Of a stretch of DNA of 64,000 nucleotides, positions 31,579-40,326 are shown one piece after another. Both the position numbers and the translations under genes were made by a program. Origin of the DNA: Salinicoccus halitifaciens (lineage in GTDB: Bacteria > Bacillota > Bacilli > Staphylococcales > Salinicoccaceae); NCBI RefSeq assembly GCF_021026095.1, contig NZ_JAJNCU010000004.1, positions 55,888 through 119,887 of the forward strand. The letters are read 5' to 3'. The stretch's first letter is position 1. Every line of letters starts with the position of its first letter. The notes beneath the pieces are model-generated. The model saw nothing but the letters and a program-made list of their open reading frames with translations, was not told the DNA's origin and ran no database searches.

Positions 31579-33000
31579 ATGCCTGATGAAAAAGGAAAAG
31601 GCACAAAGACGTCCAGATGGTTGAAGCTCCCCGATGCATACGGGATTTTATTCTTCTTCCTTGTACTTGCTGCAATAGCGACTTACCTGATACCCGCAGG
31701 GGAATTTCAGACCGAGGAGTCGGCAGAAGGGATAGACGTCATCGTTCCGGGAACCTTCAGCGTCATCGATTCCAATCCTGCAGGCTTCCTCGATGTATTC
31801 CAGGCCATCGTCACCGGCTTGGTATCCACTGCCGATCTGATATTTCTGGTGCTGATCATCGGCGGAGTGTTTGCAGTCATTGAAAAAACAGGCGCCATTG
31901 ATGCCATGGTCACAAAAATTATCAAAGTGACCGAGAACAAGGAATGGCTGCTGATCGTCATGATCATGTTTGTATTCTCTGTGTTCGGTACCCTCGGCAT
32001 CATTGTCAATGCCGTCATCGCCTTCATCCCGCTTGGAATTATACTGGCGAGATCGATGCGCATGGATGCAATCATCGGTGTATCCATCATTTATCTGGGT
32101 GCTTATGTTGGATTTGGAGTGGCTATACTTGATCCCCTGACAATTGGGTTTGCCCAGGAAATCGCAGGGATTCCCCTCTTTTCAGGCGCGCCCGAGCGAA
32201 GCGTGATGTACGCCATCACCTTGATTGTCACGATGATTTACGTCATCATGTACTCCAGGAAATTGAAAAAGGATCAGCACAGCGGTATCCTGAAAGACAA
32301 TCCTTTCCCAAGGGAAACTGCAGAGGATTTGGCAGTCGGAAAGCAGAAGATGGAGCCGGTACATATTCTCGTCCTGCTCACTTTGTTCCTTGGTATTGCA
32401 TCCTATGTCACTGGTGTATTCGTTGCTGAATGGAACCTCCAGGAAATGGCGGCAGTGTTCCTCGTCATCATGGTCGTCACTGCCATCATCGGCCGCATTG
32501 ATATCAACAGCATGGTCAGCTCCTTCATCCAGGGGGCGCAAGGTGTGCTCTACGGAGCTTTGATCATAGGTATGGCACGTTCCATCGTCGTAATTTTGGA
32601 GGATGGCAGAATTCTTGATACTGTGGTCAACGGTATGGCTGTCATGATGGAGCCATTTTCAAGTACAATGGGAGCAATCATGATGTTCCTCGGGAACGGG
32701 CTCTTCAACCTTGTCGTCACCTCCGGCAGTGGACAGGCTGCCATCGTCATGCCGATACTCGGTCCACTCGCGGATATAATGGATTTCCCAAGGCAGGTCG
32801 CCGTCCAGGCTTATACGATGGGGGACGGTTTCACCAATATCATCACACCTTTGTCGGGTGTCCTGATGGCAAATCTTGCAATCGCTGGTGTACCGTTTGT
32901 AAAATGGGTTAAATTCGCTTTCCCTTTAGTGTTAATATGGTATACATTAGGGATTATTTATCTGATTGTACTTGTTGCAATAGATTTTGGGCCCGTTTAG
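31579..33000 (+). CDS. YfcC/DcuC-like membrane carrier
   Basis: A 473-residue carrier with about twelve helices from the YfcC family (PF03606-type, C4-dicarboxylate or arginine/peptide carriers). The opening PDAYGILFFFLVLAAIATYL with IPAGEF is the standard start of the family; the Gly-rich SGSGQAAIVMPILGPLAD and GFTNIITPLSGVLMANLAI near the C-terminus form the second transport motif. Substrate is not predictable from sequence; its position, ten bases before the racemase-like gene and divergent from an amidohydrolase, suggests N-acylated amino acids or related peptides. ATG 31579 has GGAGGG upstream. Confidence 0.82.
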   Translation: MPDEKGKGTKTSRWLKLPDAYGILFFFLVLAAIATYLIPAGEFQTEESAEGIDVIVPGTFSVIDSNPAGFLDVFQAIVTGLVSTADLIFLVLIIGGVFAVIEKTGAIDAMVTKIIKVTENKEWLLIVMIMFVFSVFGTLGIIVNAVIAFIPLGIILARSMRMDAIIGVSIIYLGAYVGFGVAILDPLTIGFAQEIAGIPLFSGAPERSVMYAITLIVTMIYVIMYSRKLKKDQHSGILKDNPFPRETAEDLAVGKQKMEPVHILVLLTLFLGIASYVTGVFVAEWNLQEMAAVFLVIMVVTAIIGRIDINSMVSSFIQGAQGVLYGALIIGMARSIVVILEDGRILDTVVNGMAVMMEPFSSTMGAIMMFLGNGLFNLVVTSGSGQAAIVMPILGPLADIMDFPRQVAVQAYTMGDGFTNIITPLSGVLMANLAIAGVPFVKWVKFAFPLVLIWYTLGIIYLIVLVAIDFGPV

Positions 33001-33010
33001 GAGGAAAATA

Positions 33011-34150
33011 ATGAAGATAAAAGAAATCAGACTGCATGAACTGGAAATGGAGATGAAGAACCCCTTCACCACAAGTTTCGGCACCCAGACGAAAAGGCAC
33101 ATCACGATCGTCGAGGCGGTGAATAATGATGGGCTTTCGGGCTTCGGCGAATGTGTCGCGGGTGAGGATCCCCTCTACTCGGAGGAGTTCATGGACAGTG
33201 CCCTGATCGCCATGAAGAAATACTTCGCACCGCTCATCGTCCAAAATGAAATCAGCCATCCTGATGAAGTATGGAAACTTTTCGTCCCATTCAAAAAAAA
33301 TAATATGGCCAAGTCCGGCATTGAAGGTGCCGTGTGGGACTTGTATGCTAAAGAGAATGACATGACGCTTGCCGAAGCCGTCGGCGGCAGGAAGATTGAA
33401 GTCGATGTCGGCATCTCCCTTGGGCTTGAAGATACGGATGAGCTGCTGCTTGAGAAAATCCAGGAGAAGGTCGACGAAGGCTATAAACGTATCAAGATTA
33501 AAATAAAACCCGGCCGCGATGTCTCGATGATCCGCAGGGTCAGGGAGGTCTTCCCGGACATCCCGCTGATGGTCGATGCCAATTCCGCCTATACACTTGA
33601 TGACATCGAGCTGTTGAAAGCGTTGGATGAATTCAATTTGATGATGATTGAACAGCCCTTAGCTGCCGGTGATATCGTCGATCATGCGAAACTGCAAAAG
33701 GAAATCAAGACACCGATCTGCCTGGATGAGAGCATTGACAGCTTCCAGGCAGCTGCAGCGGCCATCGAACTCGGCAGCTGTGAAATCATCAACGTCAAAG
33801 TCGGACGCGTCGGCGGCATCACCCAGTCGAAGAGGATCCATGACCTTGCTGCCAAACATGATATCCCACTATGGTGCGGCGGCATGCTTGAAGCGGGTGT
33901 CGGCAGATTACACAACATCGCGATCACCACACTCTCGAACTTCACCCTGCCGGGTGACACCGCAAGCTCCAGCCGCTACTGGGAAGAAGACATCATCACC
34001 CCTGAAGTCGTGGCCGAACAAGGCGTCGTCCAGGTGAGTGACAAGCCCGGAATCGGTGCAGAAGTCGATTTCAACAAGATGGAAAAATATTTGAAACAGA
34101 CAATAATAATCACAGAAGAAGATGCACCGGATATGGTGTTCTTCAATTGA
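33011..34150 (+). CDS. Enolase-superfamily N-acylamino acid racemase / OSBS-like protein
   Basis: A 379-residue enolase-superfamily enzyme of the muconate-lactonising subgroup. The catalytic pair and ligands are visible: KIKIKPG (KxK, about residue 166), VDANSAYT, MIEQPL, CLDES and NVKVGRVGG (second Lys, about residue 264). The combination fits the o-succinylbenzoate synthase/N-succinylamino acid racemase family; both activities coexist in several Bacillales enzymes. No men genes are near, whereas an M20 amidohydrolase and a carrier are, so the racemase role is preferred. AGGAGG starts right at the stop of the carrier gene. Confidence 0.85.
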   Translation: MKIKEIRLHELEMEMKNPFTTSFGTQTKRHITIVEAVNNDGLSGFGECVAGEDPLYSEEFMDSALIAMKKYFAPLIVQNEISHPDEVWKLFVPFKKNNMAKSGIEGAVWDLYAKENDMTLAEAVGGRKIEVDVGISLGLEDTDELLLEKIQEKVDEGYKRIKIKIKPGRDVSMIRRVREVFPDIPLMVDANSAYTLDDIELLKALDEFNLMMIEQPLAAGDIVDHAKLQKEIKTPICLDESIDSFQAAAAAIELGSCEIINVKVGRVGGITQSKRIHDLAAKHDIPLWCGGMLEAGVGRLHNIAITTLSNFTLPGDTASSSRYWEEDIITPEVVAEQGVVQVSDKPGIGAEVDFNKMEKYLKQTIIITEEDAPDMVFFN

Positions 34151-34166
34151 TTTTTGGAACGAGAAA

Positions 34167-34198
34167 AAGGCATGACCCGAAGCGGGTCATGCCTTTAA
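34167..34198 (+). terminator. Intrinsic terminator
   Basis: AAGGCATGACCCG-AAG-CGGGTCATGCCTT perfect 13-base stem 17 bp after the racemase-like gene; tail is TTTAATATTT. Confidence 0.85.
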
Positions 34199-34229
34199 TA
34201 TTTGCAAAATATGTATGATTTGTCGGTAT

Positions 34230-34299
34230 CGGCCAAACGAATTCCCACTTGGCCGATGGGGGCGGTCTACCGGCCAAACGAATCACCGCTTGGCCGATG
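34230..34299. repeat. Two tandem copies of a 29-bp inverted-arm element, 41-bp period
   Basis: Copy one (34230-34258) and copy two (34271-34299) both read CGGCCAAACGAAT, then CCCAC or ACCGC-type centre, then TTGGCCG. The arms CGGCCAA/TTGGCCG are perfect inverses with a 15-base centre. Both are followed by ATGG. They lie in the 164 bp between convergent genes ending at 34150 and 34315. The design, short perfect arms repeated head to tail, mirrors the 51-bp array at 26194 though the sequences differ. Confidence 0.85.
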
Positions 34300-34314
34300 G
34301 CGCCTCCTATCATC

Positions 34315-34974
34315 TCACCCAAAAAATATCGTCCGGAGGCCAAACAGGATGATGATGAGGCCGGCGCCCTTGCTGAGCCAGTTTTGAAATACATAGGATT
34401 TCATCCACCGCTTCAAAAGGTTCACCATTTCAACGACAAGCAGAAACCATATGATTGAAATCCCGATCAGTATCAGTGCGAGCAGCACAATCTGCTGATT
34501 ATAGCCGAGTGCCGTCTCCCCGCTCCCAGCCACAAATTGGGGGATGATCGTCATATATAGTATCAACACTTTCGGATTCAACAAGTTCGCAACAAACCCC
34601 TGCCTGAATGACTGCTGCAGGGATCTGCGGCTGACGGGTGCACTGAGGGTGTCGATATGTTCAAGTGACTGCCGGGGGACGAGCACGCCTGCGCGCATGC
34701 TCTGTACACCGATATAAATCAGGTACAGCGCTCCGGCGTATTTGATCGCATTGAACAAAACCGGTGAACCGGCGATGATGACAGCGAGCCCCACCACCGA
34801 TATCACGAGCCAGAACAGGTGCCCTGCAATGATGCCGGCGAGCGTGATGCGGCCTGCAAGCCTGTTCAGCGCAAGTGTATTCTTCATGATGATCATCATA
34901 TCCGCACCGGGCACCATCGCAAGCACGGTGACGACGATCACATATGATATCAGCTGTTCCAGCAATCCCCACAC
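34315..34974 (-). CDS. LysE/RhtB-family amino acid exporter
   Basis: A 219-residue, six-helix LysE-type exporter. The first-helix motif VVTVLAMVPGADMMIIM (here PGAD in place of the frequent PGPN/PGPD) and the GFVANLLNPKVLILYMTIIP segment around residue 125 are diagnostic. Members export amino acids such as homoserine, threonine or leucine. GTG 34974 is the longest start; TTG three codons in, behind GTGGGG, is also possible. It starts nine bases after the phosphoesterase stop and is probably co-transcribed with it. Confidence 0.88.
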   Translation of the reverse strand: MWGLLEQLISYVIVVTVLAMVPGADMMIIMKNTLALNRLAGRITLAGIIAGHLFWLVISVVGLAVIIAGSPVLFNAIKYAGALYLIYIGVQSMRAGVLVPRQSLEHIDTLSAPVSRRSLQQSFRQGFVANLLNPKVLILYMTIIPQFVAGSGETALGYNQQIVLLALILIGISIIWFLLVVEMVNLLKRWMKSYVFQNWLSKGAGLIIILFGLRTIFFG

Positions 34975-34983
34975 CCCACTTGA

Positions 34984-35823
34984 TCATTTTTTCCTTAAAG
35001 TCAGCACCACTATTTCAGGATGGTTGAACACCCTGAACGGAAATCTGCTGTTGCCGAGTCCCCTGCTGACCGACAAGGTCGTTCCGTACATCTTATGCAT
35101 GCCTTCTGCGTACTTCGGCAAAATGCCCTGATGCGGCGAATAAAGCCCGCCGACGAACGGCAGGCGGATTTGTCCGCCATGGGCGTGGCCCGAGAGCACG
35201 AGGTCTATATCATATTTAGTATATATCAAAAACAGCTCCGGCCTGTGGGACATGAGGATGGTGAAATCATCCGATACGTTCCCCATCCTATGCCTCAGCA
35301 GCTTATCGAACCGCAGATTCACATCGGAATATACTTCGTTCCCGAGGAACCACGGATCCGGCATGCCGACCACATTGATGGTTTGCCCGTCCTTCACCAG
35401 CTGCAACGAAGTGTCACTCAAGTTCATCATGTCGGACTTCTCTATATACTTCTTCAGTTTTTTCCATTTTTTATAATGGGCTTCATGGTTCCCTGTCACA
35501 TAATAGACCGGACCGATTTTCGTGAGCCTCCGGATGAACGATTTCGACCTGCCGAGGTTCGCGGTCCGCCTGTCGATGACATCCCCGGTCATCATGATCA
35601 CATCACCGCCGGCCCCGCTGACTTTATCCAATAAATGGCGCGCCCTCCAGCCGAACCATCCATTATGGTAGTCGGAGACATGGACGATGCGGCAGCCGTC
35701 AAATGCCTCAGGCAGTCTCTCGCTGAAAAATTCCCGCTCCGTCACCTGGATCTCTTTATCTTCCTTATATAAAAAGCGGCTGACCGCAATCAAAAAACCT
35801 AACAAAAATGCATATATTCTCAT
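34984..35823 (-). CDS. Membrane-anchored metallophosphoesterase, YkuE/YaeI-like
   Basis: A 279-residue calcineurin-type phosphoesterase with one N-terminal signal-anchor helix (YAFLLGFLIAVSRFLY). Metal-binding motifs in order: VHVSDYHNGWFG, MMTGDVIDRR, VTGNHEAHY, LMSHRPELF and LSGHAHGGQIRLP. The YkuE/YaeI group acts on the outer membrane face and is linked to lipid-phosphate or UDP-sugar pyrophosphate hydrolysis. ATG 35823 is chosen because AGGGGA lies about eight bases upstream and this places the anchor helix at the start; the longer reading frame adds 33 residues without a ribosome site. Confidence 0.85.
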   Translation of the reverse strand: MRIYAFLLGFLIAVSRFLYKEDKEIQVTEREFFSERLPEAFDGCRIVHVSDYHNGWFGWRARHLLDKVSGAGGDVIMMTGDVIDRRTANLGRSKSFIRRLTKIGPVYYVTGNHEAHYKKWKKLKKYIEKSDMMNLSDTSLQLVKDGQTINVVGMPDPWFLGNEVYSDVNLRFDKLLRHRMGNVSDDFTILMSHRPELFLIYTKYDIDLVLSGHAHGGQIRLPFVGGLYSPHQGILPKYAEGMHKMYGTTLSVSRGLGNSRFPFRVFNHPEIVVLTLRKK

Positions 35824-35879
35824 AATGATGTCCCCTGGATCAAATAATACTAATCTTACCACTATTCGGCGCATAATAA

Positions 35880-35902
35880 AAAGCCCGTTTTCACCGGGCT
35901 TT
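35880..35902. terminator. Intrinsic terminator
   Basis: AAAGCCCG / CGGGCTTT hairpin just after the CNNM-type stop codon; A-run on its minus-strand exit side serves as the T-run. Confidence 0.75.
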
Positions 35903-35905
35903 CGT

Positions 35906-37174
35906 TCACCTGTAATTTCCATCTGCCTCTTCGTGTTCCTGAGGCTGTTCCTTCAAGATCCGGATGGTCCGGATCGTCTGATTCTCCATCACCATGACTT
36001 CGAACCTGAGACCAAGTTCTTCATTCCGGAACACATCCCCCTGCACCGGGATATCATTGAACTCCTTGAAAAGGTAACCTGAAAGAGTATCTTCTTCCTC
36101 CGGTATCTCCGTATCGAACTGGGTGTTCAGACGGTGCAGCGTAATCCTTCCGTCACAGATGATTTCATCCTCCGTCATTTTATCGACAAGGGCATCACTT
36201 CTGACATCCGTTTCGTCCTCTATATCGAAGCCGAGCATGTTTTCAATGATGTCCTCATGTGTGACGATCCCTTCGGTACCGCCGTATTCATCCAGTACAA
36301 TCGCGAGGTGGCGCCTCTCTTTCGTCATTTTCCTCAAGACGTTCTCCACCGAGTCAAACTCCTTTACAGTCAGCGGATCCGTATCCGAAAAATCCAGGAG
36401 ATCCTTCTCCGGATGGAGTGACCATTTCAGAAGGTACTTCGTGTGGAAGACGCCTATGATATCATCGAGGTTCTCCCCGTATATGGGATACCTTGTATGC
36501 ATCAGGTTCACCACCGTATCCACCACTTCATCATAAGGGGTGCCCACCTTGATCGCATCCATCTCGGTCCGCGGTGTCGACATGATATCTTTGACATTCA
36601 GATCCCGGAAATCGAGGATGCCTTTGATCCTGTTCGTTTCCCGGCCTTTTAAAACACCTTCCGCATTCGCAATATCAATCAGGTTCACGAGCTCATCCTT
36701 GGAGACGGTCCAGGCCGGCTGTTCACCTCTTGATAATATTTTGGTGATATTATCCGTCAGGAAATTCAGAATGACCGTCACCGGCTTTAAGACGATGATG
36801 ACCAGCCTTATGACCGGCATGACGAGGTAGGAGACCTTTTCAGGGAAAGCTGCAGCTATGGATTTCGGCACGACTTCAGCGAATAAAATGATGGTGACCG
36901 TGAGTACGGCACTGGCCACCGCAACGTTCCAGCCATACTCGAGTGCTGTGATCGTCACCAGCGTCGGCAGGATGATATTGGAGATATTGTTGCCGATCAG
37001 GATCGTCGTGATGAATTCACTCGGCTTTGAGACGATGCCCATCAATCTGGCTGCCTTCATATCCCCGTCCTGCACTTTGGCCTGCAGCTTCACTTTATCG
37101 ACAGCGGTCAGTGCCGTCTCACTGCCGGAGAAGAACAGCGAGGTGAATAATAATATGATGATCAAAACGATCAA
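35906..37174 (-). CDS. CNNM/CorC-type membrane protein (HlyC/MpfA family)
   Basis: A 422-residue protein with three parts: a DUF21/CNNM membrane domain with four helices (residues ~1-180, beginning LLFTSLFFSGSETALTAVDK), a CBS pair (~200-320, with MSTPRTEMDAI and YPIYG then DEYGGTEGIVTHEDI) and a C-terminal CorC/HlyC domain (~335-410). Family members export Mg2+ or protect against it (S. aureus MpfA). The acidic tail QEHEEADGNYR is unremarkable. TTG start at 37174 with AAGGGGGAAC upstream. Substrate ion assigned by family only. Confidence 0.88.
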   Translation of the reverse strand: MIVLIIILLFTSLFFSGSETALTAVDKVKLQAKVQDGDMKAARLMGIVSKPSEFITTILIGNNISNIILPTLVTITALEYGWNVAVASAVLTVTIILFAEVVPKSIAAAFPEKVSYLVMPVIRLVIIVLKPVTVILNFLTDNITKILSRGEQPAWTVSKDELVNLIDIANAEGVLKGRETNRIKGILDFRDLNVKDIMSTPRTEMDAIKVGTPYDEVVDTVVNLMHTRYPIYGENLDDIIGVFHTKYLLKWSLHPEKDLLDFSDTDPLTVKEFDSVENVLRKMTKERRHLAIVLDEYGGTEGIVTHEDIIENMLGFDIEDETDVRSDALVDKMTEDEIICDGRITLHRLNTQFDTEIPEEEDTLSGYLFKEFNDIPVQGDVFRNEELGLRFEVMVMENQTIRTIRILKEQPQEHEEADGNYR

Positions 37175-37247
37175 AAGAAGTTCCCCCTTCGCGGATTAAA
37201 CGATTCAAATATATTTCTTCAATTATAACAGATATGAAATAAAAATA

Positions 37248-37276
37248 AGCCTGCATCCTTAAAAGATGCAGGCTCA
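37248..37276 (-). terminator. Intrinsic terminator of the copper operon
   Basis: AGCCTGCATC / GATGCAGGCT ten-base stem with a seven-base loop, followed on the minus strand by TTATTTTTAT; lies seven bases past the copZ stop. Confidence 0.85.
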
Positions 37277-37282
37277 TTTCCA

Positions 37283-37492
37283 TTATTTCACTACATCGTA
37301 GCCCTGGTCTTCAATCGCTTCGTTCATTTCTTCAACAGTCACTTTATCTTCTTCATATTCCACGGAAACTTCATTGGCCGACAGGTCCACTTCGGCTTTG
37401 CCGACGCCCGACAGTTTACCGAGTGCGCCTTCCACTGCACTCTTGCAGTGGCCGCATGTCATGCCTTCCACTTTGATTGATGTTGTATTCAT
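37283..37492 (-). CDS. copZ: Copper chaperone CopZ
   Basis: A 69-residue heavy-metal-associated domain. The Cu(I)-binding motif is GMTCGHC (residues ~9-15), and the betaalphabeta-betaalphabeta pattern is complete to QGYDVVK. CopZ receives Cu(I) in the cytoplasm and delivers it to CopA or CsoR. ATG 37492 has GGAGGATG upstream; a start five codons earlier lacks one. It is the last gene of csoR-copA-copZ, 27 bp after copA. Confidence 0.95.
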   Translation of the reverse strand: MNTTSIKVEGMTCGHCKSAVEGALGKLSGVGKAEVDLSANEVSVEYEEDKVTVEEMNEAIEDQGYDVVK

Positions 37493-37519
37493 AAAATCAT
37501 CCTCCATTATATGATTGAT

Positions 37520-39904
37520 TTAAACTTTAACTCTTCTCAGCCTCAATGAATTCGTCACGACACTCACCGAACTGAAGGCCATTGCAGCGCCCGCCACCCA
37601 TGGTGCAAGGAAGCCGAGTGCAGCAATCGGAATGCCGGCCGTGTTGTAGGCGAATGCCCAGAACAGGTTCTGCTTGATGTTCCGGATCGTCTTATGGCTC
37701 AGGTTGATGGATTTTGGAATCAGTGTCAGCTCGCCGCCGAGAATGGTGATGTCAGCCGCCTCTATCGCCACTTCCGTACCTGTGCCGATTGCGATGCCGA
37801 TATCTGCAGTGACCAGTGCCGGTGCATCATTCACGCCGTCCCCGACCATCGCGACGGACTTGCCTTCTTCCTGCACTTTTTTGACCTGTACCGCCTTCTC
37901 TTCCGGAAGCACTTCCGCGATCACCTTATCAATGCCGACTTCCCTTGCGATGGCTTCCGCCGTGCGGCGGTTGTCGCCGGTCAGCATGATGACTTCAAGC
38001 CCCTGGGACTTCAGCGTTGTGATCGCTTCTTTCGCCGTATCTTTCACTGTATCCTGTACGGCGACAATGCCCCGGACTTTTTCATTTACGGCCACCAGCA
38101 TCGCCGTCTTGCCCTCATATTCATATTGTGTCATTTCTTCATCATATTCATCAACTTCAATGCTCTGATCCTGCATCAGTTTACGCGTGCCGACGAGAAT
38201 ACGGTCCGAACCTGCCACCGCTTCAATACCGTGACCCGGTATCGCCTTGAAATCCTCCACTTCAGGGATGTCCACTTCTTTCTCGGTCGCGTAGGCGACG
38301 ATTGCGGAAGCAAGCGGGTGTTCAGACCCTTTTTCAGCAGCCGCAAGCAGCATAAGCGCATCTTCATCTCCTGTGAAATCGGTGACTTCAGGTCTCCCTT
38401 TTGTGATGGTCCCCGTCTTATCCAGGATGATGGCATCCAGATTATGCGTTTTTTCGAGATGCTCCCCGCCTTTGAATAAAATGCCGTTCTCTGCACCTTT
38501 GCCTGTACCGACCATGATTGAAGTCGGCGTTGCAAGGCCGAGGGCACATGGACAGGCGATGACGAGCACCGTGATCGATGCGATCAGTGCCGGTTCAAGA
38601 TTGTAGGGGGATGCGATGAAGTACCAGATCAGGAAAGTCGCTATCGCAATGACGATCACGATCGGCACGAAATATCCGGATACGATATCCGCCATCCGCT
38701 GGATCGGGGCCTTCTTCCCCTGCGCCTCCTCCACCACTTTGATGATGGACTGCAGCGCCGTGTCCTTTCCGACACGGGATGCTTCAACGACAACGTTGCC
38801 GTTCTGGTTGATCGTCGAGCCGATCACTTTATCTTCGACGTTTTTTTCGACAGGTATGGATTCCCCCGTCAGCATGGATTCGTCCACAGAGGTGCTGCCT
38901 TTGGTGATTGTGCCGTCCACCGGGAACTTCTCACCCGGTTTTACGATCAGTGCATCACCGACCGCAACCTCAGCTGCCGGGATCATCACTTCTTCCCCGT
39001 CCCTGATGACCCTCGCTTCTTTCGCCTGCATGTTCATCAGTTCCTTGATCGCACCGGAAGTCTGTGATTTCGCACGGGCTTCCAAATATTTGCCGAAAAG
39101 AATCAGCGTGATGATGATTGCACTCGTTTCAAAGTACAAGTGTGGATGGGCAGTCGCACCGGTGAGCCATCTGTATGTCTCGAACAGACTGAAACCGAAT
39201 GCTGCGGTCGTACCCATTGCGACCAGCACATCCATATTGGCACTGAAGCTCTTCAGGCTCTTATAGGCCCCCACGTAAAACTGCCAGCCCAATATAAACT
39301 GCACGGGTGCCGCGAATGCCATCTGGAACCACGGGTTCATGAATATCGCCGGCAGGGCGATGCCGAACAGATGATCGAGCATCGTCACGAGAAGCGGCAG
39401 CGATAACAGAGCCGATATGATGACTTTCCACTTCAGCCGCGATAATTCCTTTTCCTTCTTTTCTTCCCTGGACTCGGCACTCTCTTTTGCCTTTGCCCCG
39501 TACCCGAGATTGCCGATGCGGTCGATCAGATCCCTTTCGGTCAGCACATTCGAATTGTACTCGATCACGGCGTTCTCGGTTGCGAGGTTGACTGTCGCAT
39601 TGGAGACGCCGCTCGTCTTATTCAGCACTTTTTCGATCCTGTTGGAACATGCCGCACACGTCATCCCGGAAATATCAAACTCCGCTTCGTCGTACTGCAC
39701 ACCGAAGCCGAGGTTCTCTATCCTGTCCGTGATCTCATACAGATTGGTGTTGTCCTTATCATAATCAACCGACGCCTGCTCGGTTGCGAGGTTGACTTTG
39801 GCATCGACACCGTCCATCTTGTTCAGGACCTTTTCAATCCTGCTTGAACAGGATGCACATGTCATGCCCGTTATATTCAATGTCGTATTCTCCTTACCTG
39901 CCAT
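37520..39904 (-). CDS. copA: Copper-exporting P1B-type ATPase CopA
   Basis: A 794-residue Cu(I) exporter in the cytoplasmic membrane. Two N-terminal metal-binding domains carry GMTCASC (residues 13-19) and GMTCAAC (~81-87). Eight helices follow; helix 6 has the ion motif ACPCALG. The catalytic domains show TGES, DKTGT (phosphorylated Asp), SEHPLAS (P1B HP motif) and [10 protein letters not shown]. The C-terminal membrane pair has the class-1B-1 residues NTAGIPIAA and MAFSSVSVV. Length and layout equal B. subtilis CopA. Copper induction through CsoR is expected. Confidence 0.96.
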   Translation of the reverse strand: MAGKENTTLNITGMTCASCSSRIEKVLNKMDGVDAKVNLATEQASVDYDKDNTNLYEITDRIENLGFGVQYDEAEFDISGMTCAACSNRIEKVLNKTSGVSNATVNLATENAVIEYNSNVLTERDLIDRIGNLGYGAKAKESAESREEKKEKELSRLKWKVIISALLSLPLLVTMLDHLFGIALPAIFMNPWFQMAFAAPVQFILGWQFYVGAYKSLKSFSANMDVLVAMGTTAAFGFSLFETYRWLTGATAHPHLYFETSAIIITLILFGKYLEARAKSQTSGAIKELMNMQAKEARVIRDGEEVMIPAAEVAVGDALIVKPGEKFPVDGTITKGSTSVDESMLTGESIPVEKNVEDKVIGSTINQNGNVVVEASRVGKDTALQSIIKVVEEAQGKKAPIQRMADIVSGYFVPIVIVIAIATFLIWYFIASPYNLEPALIASITVLVIACPCALGLATPTSIMVGTGKGAENGILFKGGEHLEKTHNLDAIILDKTGTITKGRPEVTDFTGDEDALMLLAAAEKGSEHPLASAIVAYATEKEVDIPEVEDFKAIPGHGIEAVAGSDRILVGTRKLMQDQSIEVDEYDEEMTQYEYEGKTAMLVAVNEKVRGIVAVQDTVKDTAKEAITTLKSQGLEVIMLTGDNRRTAEAIAREVGIDKVIAEVLPEEKAVQVKKVQEEGKSVAMVGDGVNDAPALVTADIGIAIGTGTEVAIEAADITILGGELTLIPKSINLSHKTIRNIKQNLFWAFAYNTAGIPIAALGFLAPWVAGAAMAFSSVSVVTNSLRLRRVKV

Positions 39905-39927
39905 TTGCCGCTCCTCCTTTCACGCGC

Positions 39928-40236
39928 TTATTTTGAAAACTGCTTCAGCACGGCCATCAGTTCTTCGATGGAATCGTCGCCTTCACCTTTCTCGATCGCA
40001 TCCGCAACACAGTGCTTCATATGCCTTTCCGTCACTTCATAGCCGACATTCTTCAACGCCGACTGGATGGCGCTGATCTGTATGAGGATGTCCACACAGT
40101 AACGGTCTTCTTCCACCATCTTCTGGAGGCCCCGGACCTGGCCCTCGATGCGTCTCAGGCGTTTTTGGACTTTATCCTTTTCATCATCCGTGCGCGGCAC
40201 TACCGCATGGTCATGCAATGTTTCTTCCATCTTCAT
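39928..40236 (-). CDS. csoR: Copper-sensing repressor CsoR
   Basis: A 102-residue all-helical DNA-binding protein of the CsoR/RcnR family. The Cu(I) ligands are visible as Cys in DRYCVDIL and the His/Cys pair in RHMKHC (HxxxC); the KRLRRIEGQVRGLQKM helix is the family's DNA-contact region. Copper binding releases the repressor. ATG 40236 is the first start downstream of the promoter's -10; an earlier ATG at 40266 overlaps the -10 and cannot be used. It is autoregulated with copA-copZ through the operator at 40269-40283. Confidence 0.93.
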   Translation of the reverse strand: MKMEETLHDHAVVPRTDDEKDKVQKRLRRIEGQVRGLQKMVEEDRYCVDILIQISAIQSALKNVGYEVTERHMKHCVADAIEKGEGDDSIEELMAVLKQFSK

Positions 40237-40264
40237 CACCGGCCTTATCTTATTCGTTATATTC

Positions 40265-40293
40265 ATTATACCCCCATAGGGTATAAAAGTCAA
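40265..40293 (-). promoter_or_regulatory. csoR-copA-copZ promoter with CsoR operator in the spacer
   Basis: On the minus strand TTGACT (40293-40288), a 17-base spacer and TATAAT (40270-40265). The spacer contains TACCCTATGGGGGTA (40283-40269), the known CsoR operator sequence of Bacillus, staphylococci and Listeria, so repressor binding would directly exclude RNA polymerase. Confidence 0.9.
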
Positions 40294-40299
40294 CAAAGG

Positions 40300-40321
40300 A
40301 AAACCCGCCGGAGCGGGTTTT
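40300..40321. terminator. Intrinsic terminator after the S9 peptidase gene
   Basis: AAAACCCGC-CGGA-GCGGGTTTT hairpin six bases past the S9 peptidase stop (minus strand). Confidence 0.8.
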
Positions 40322-40326
40322 CGGTA

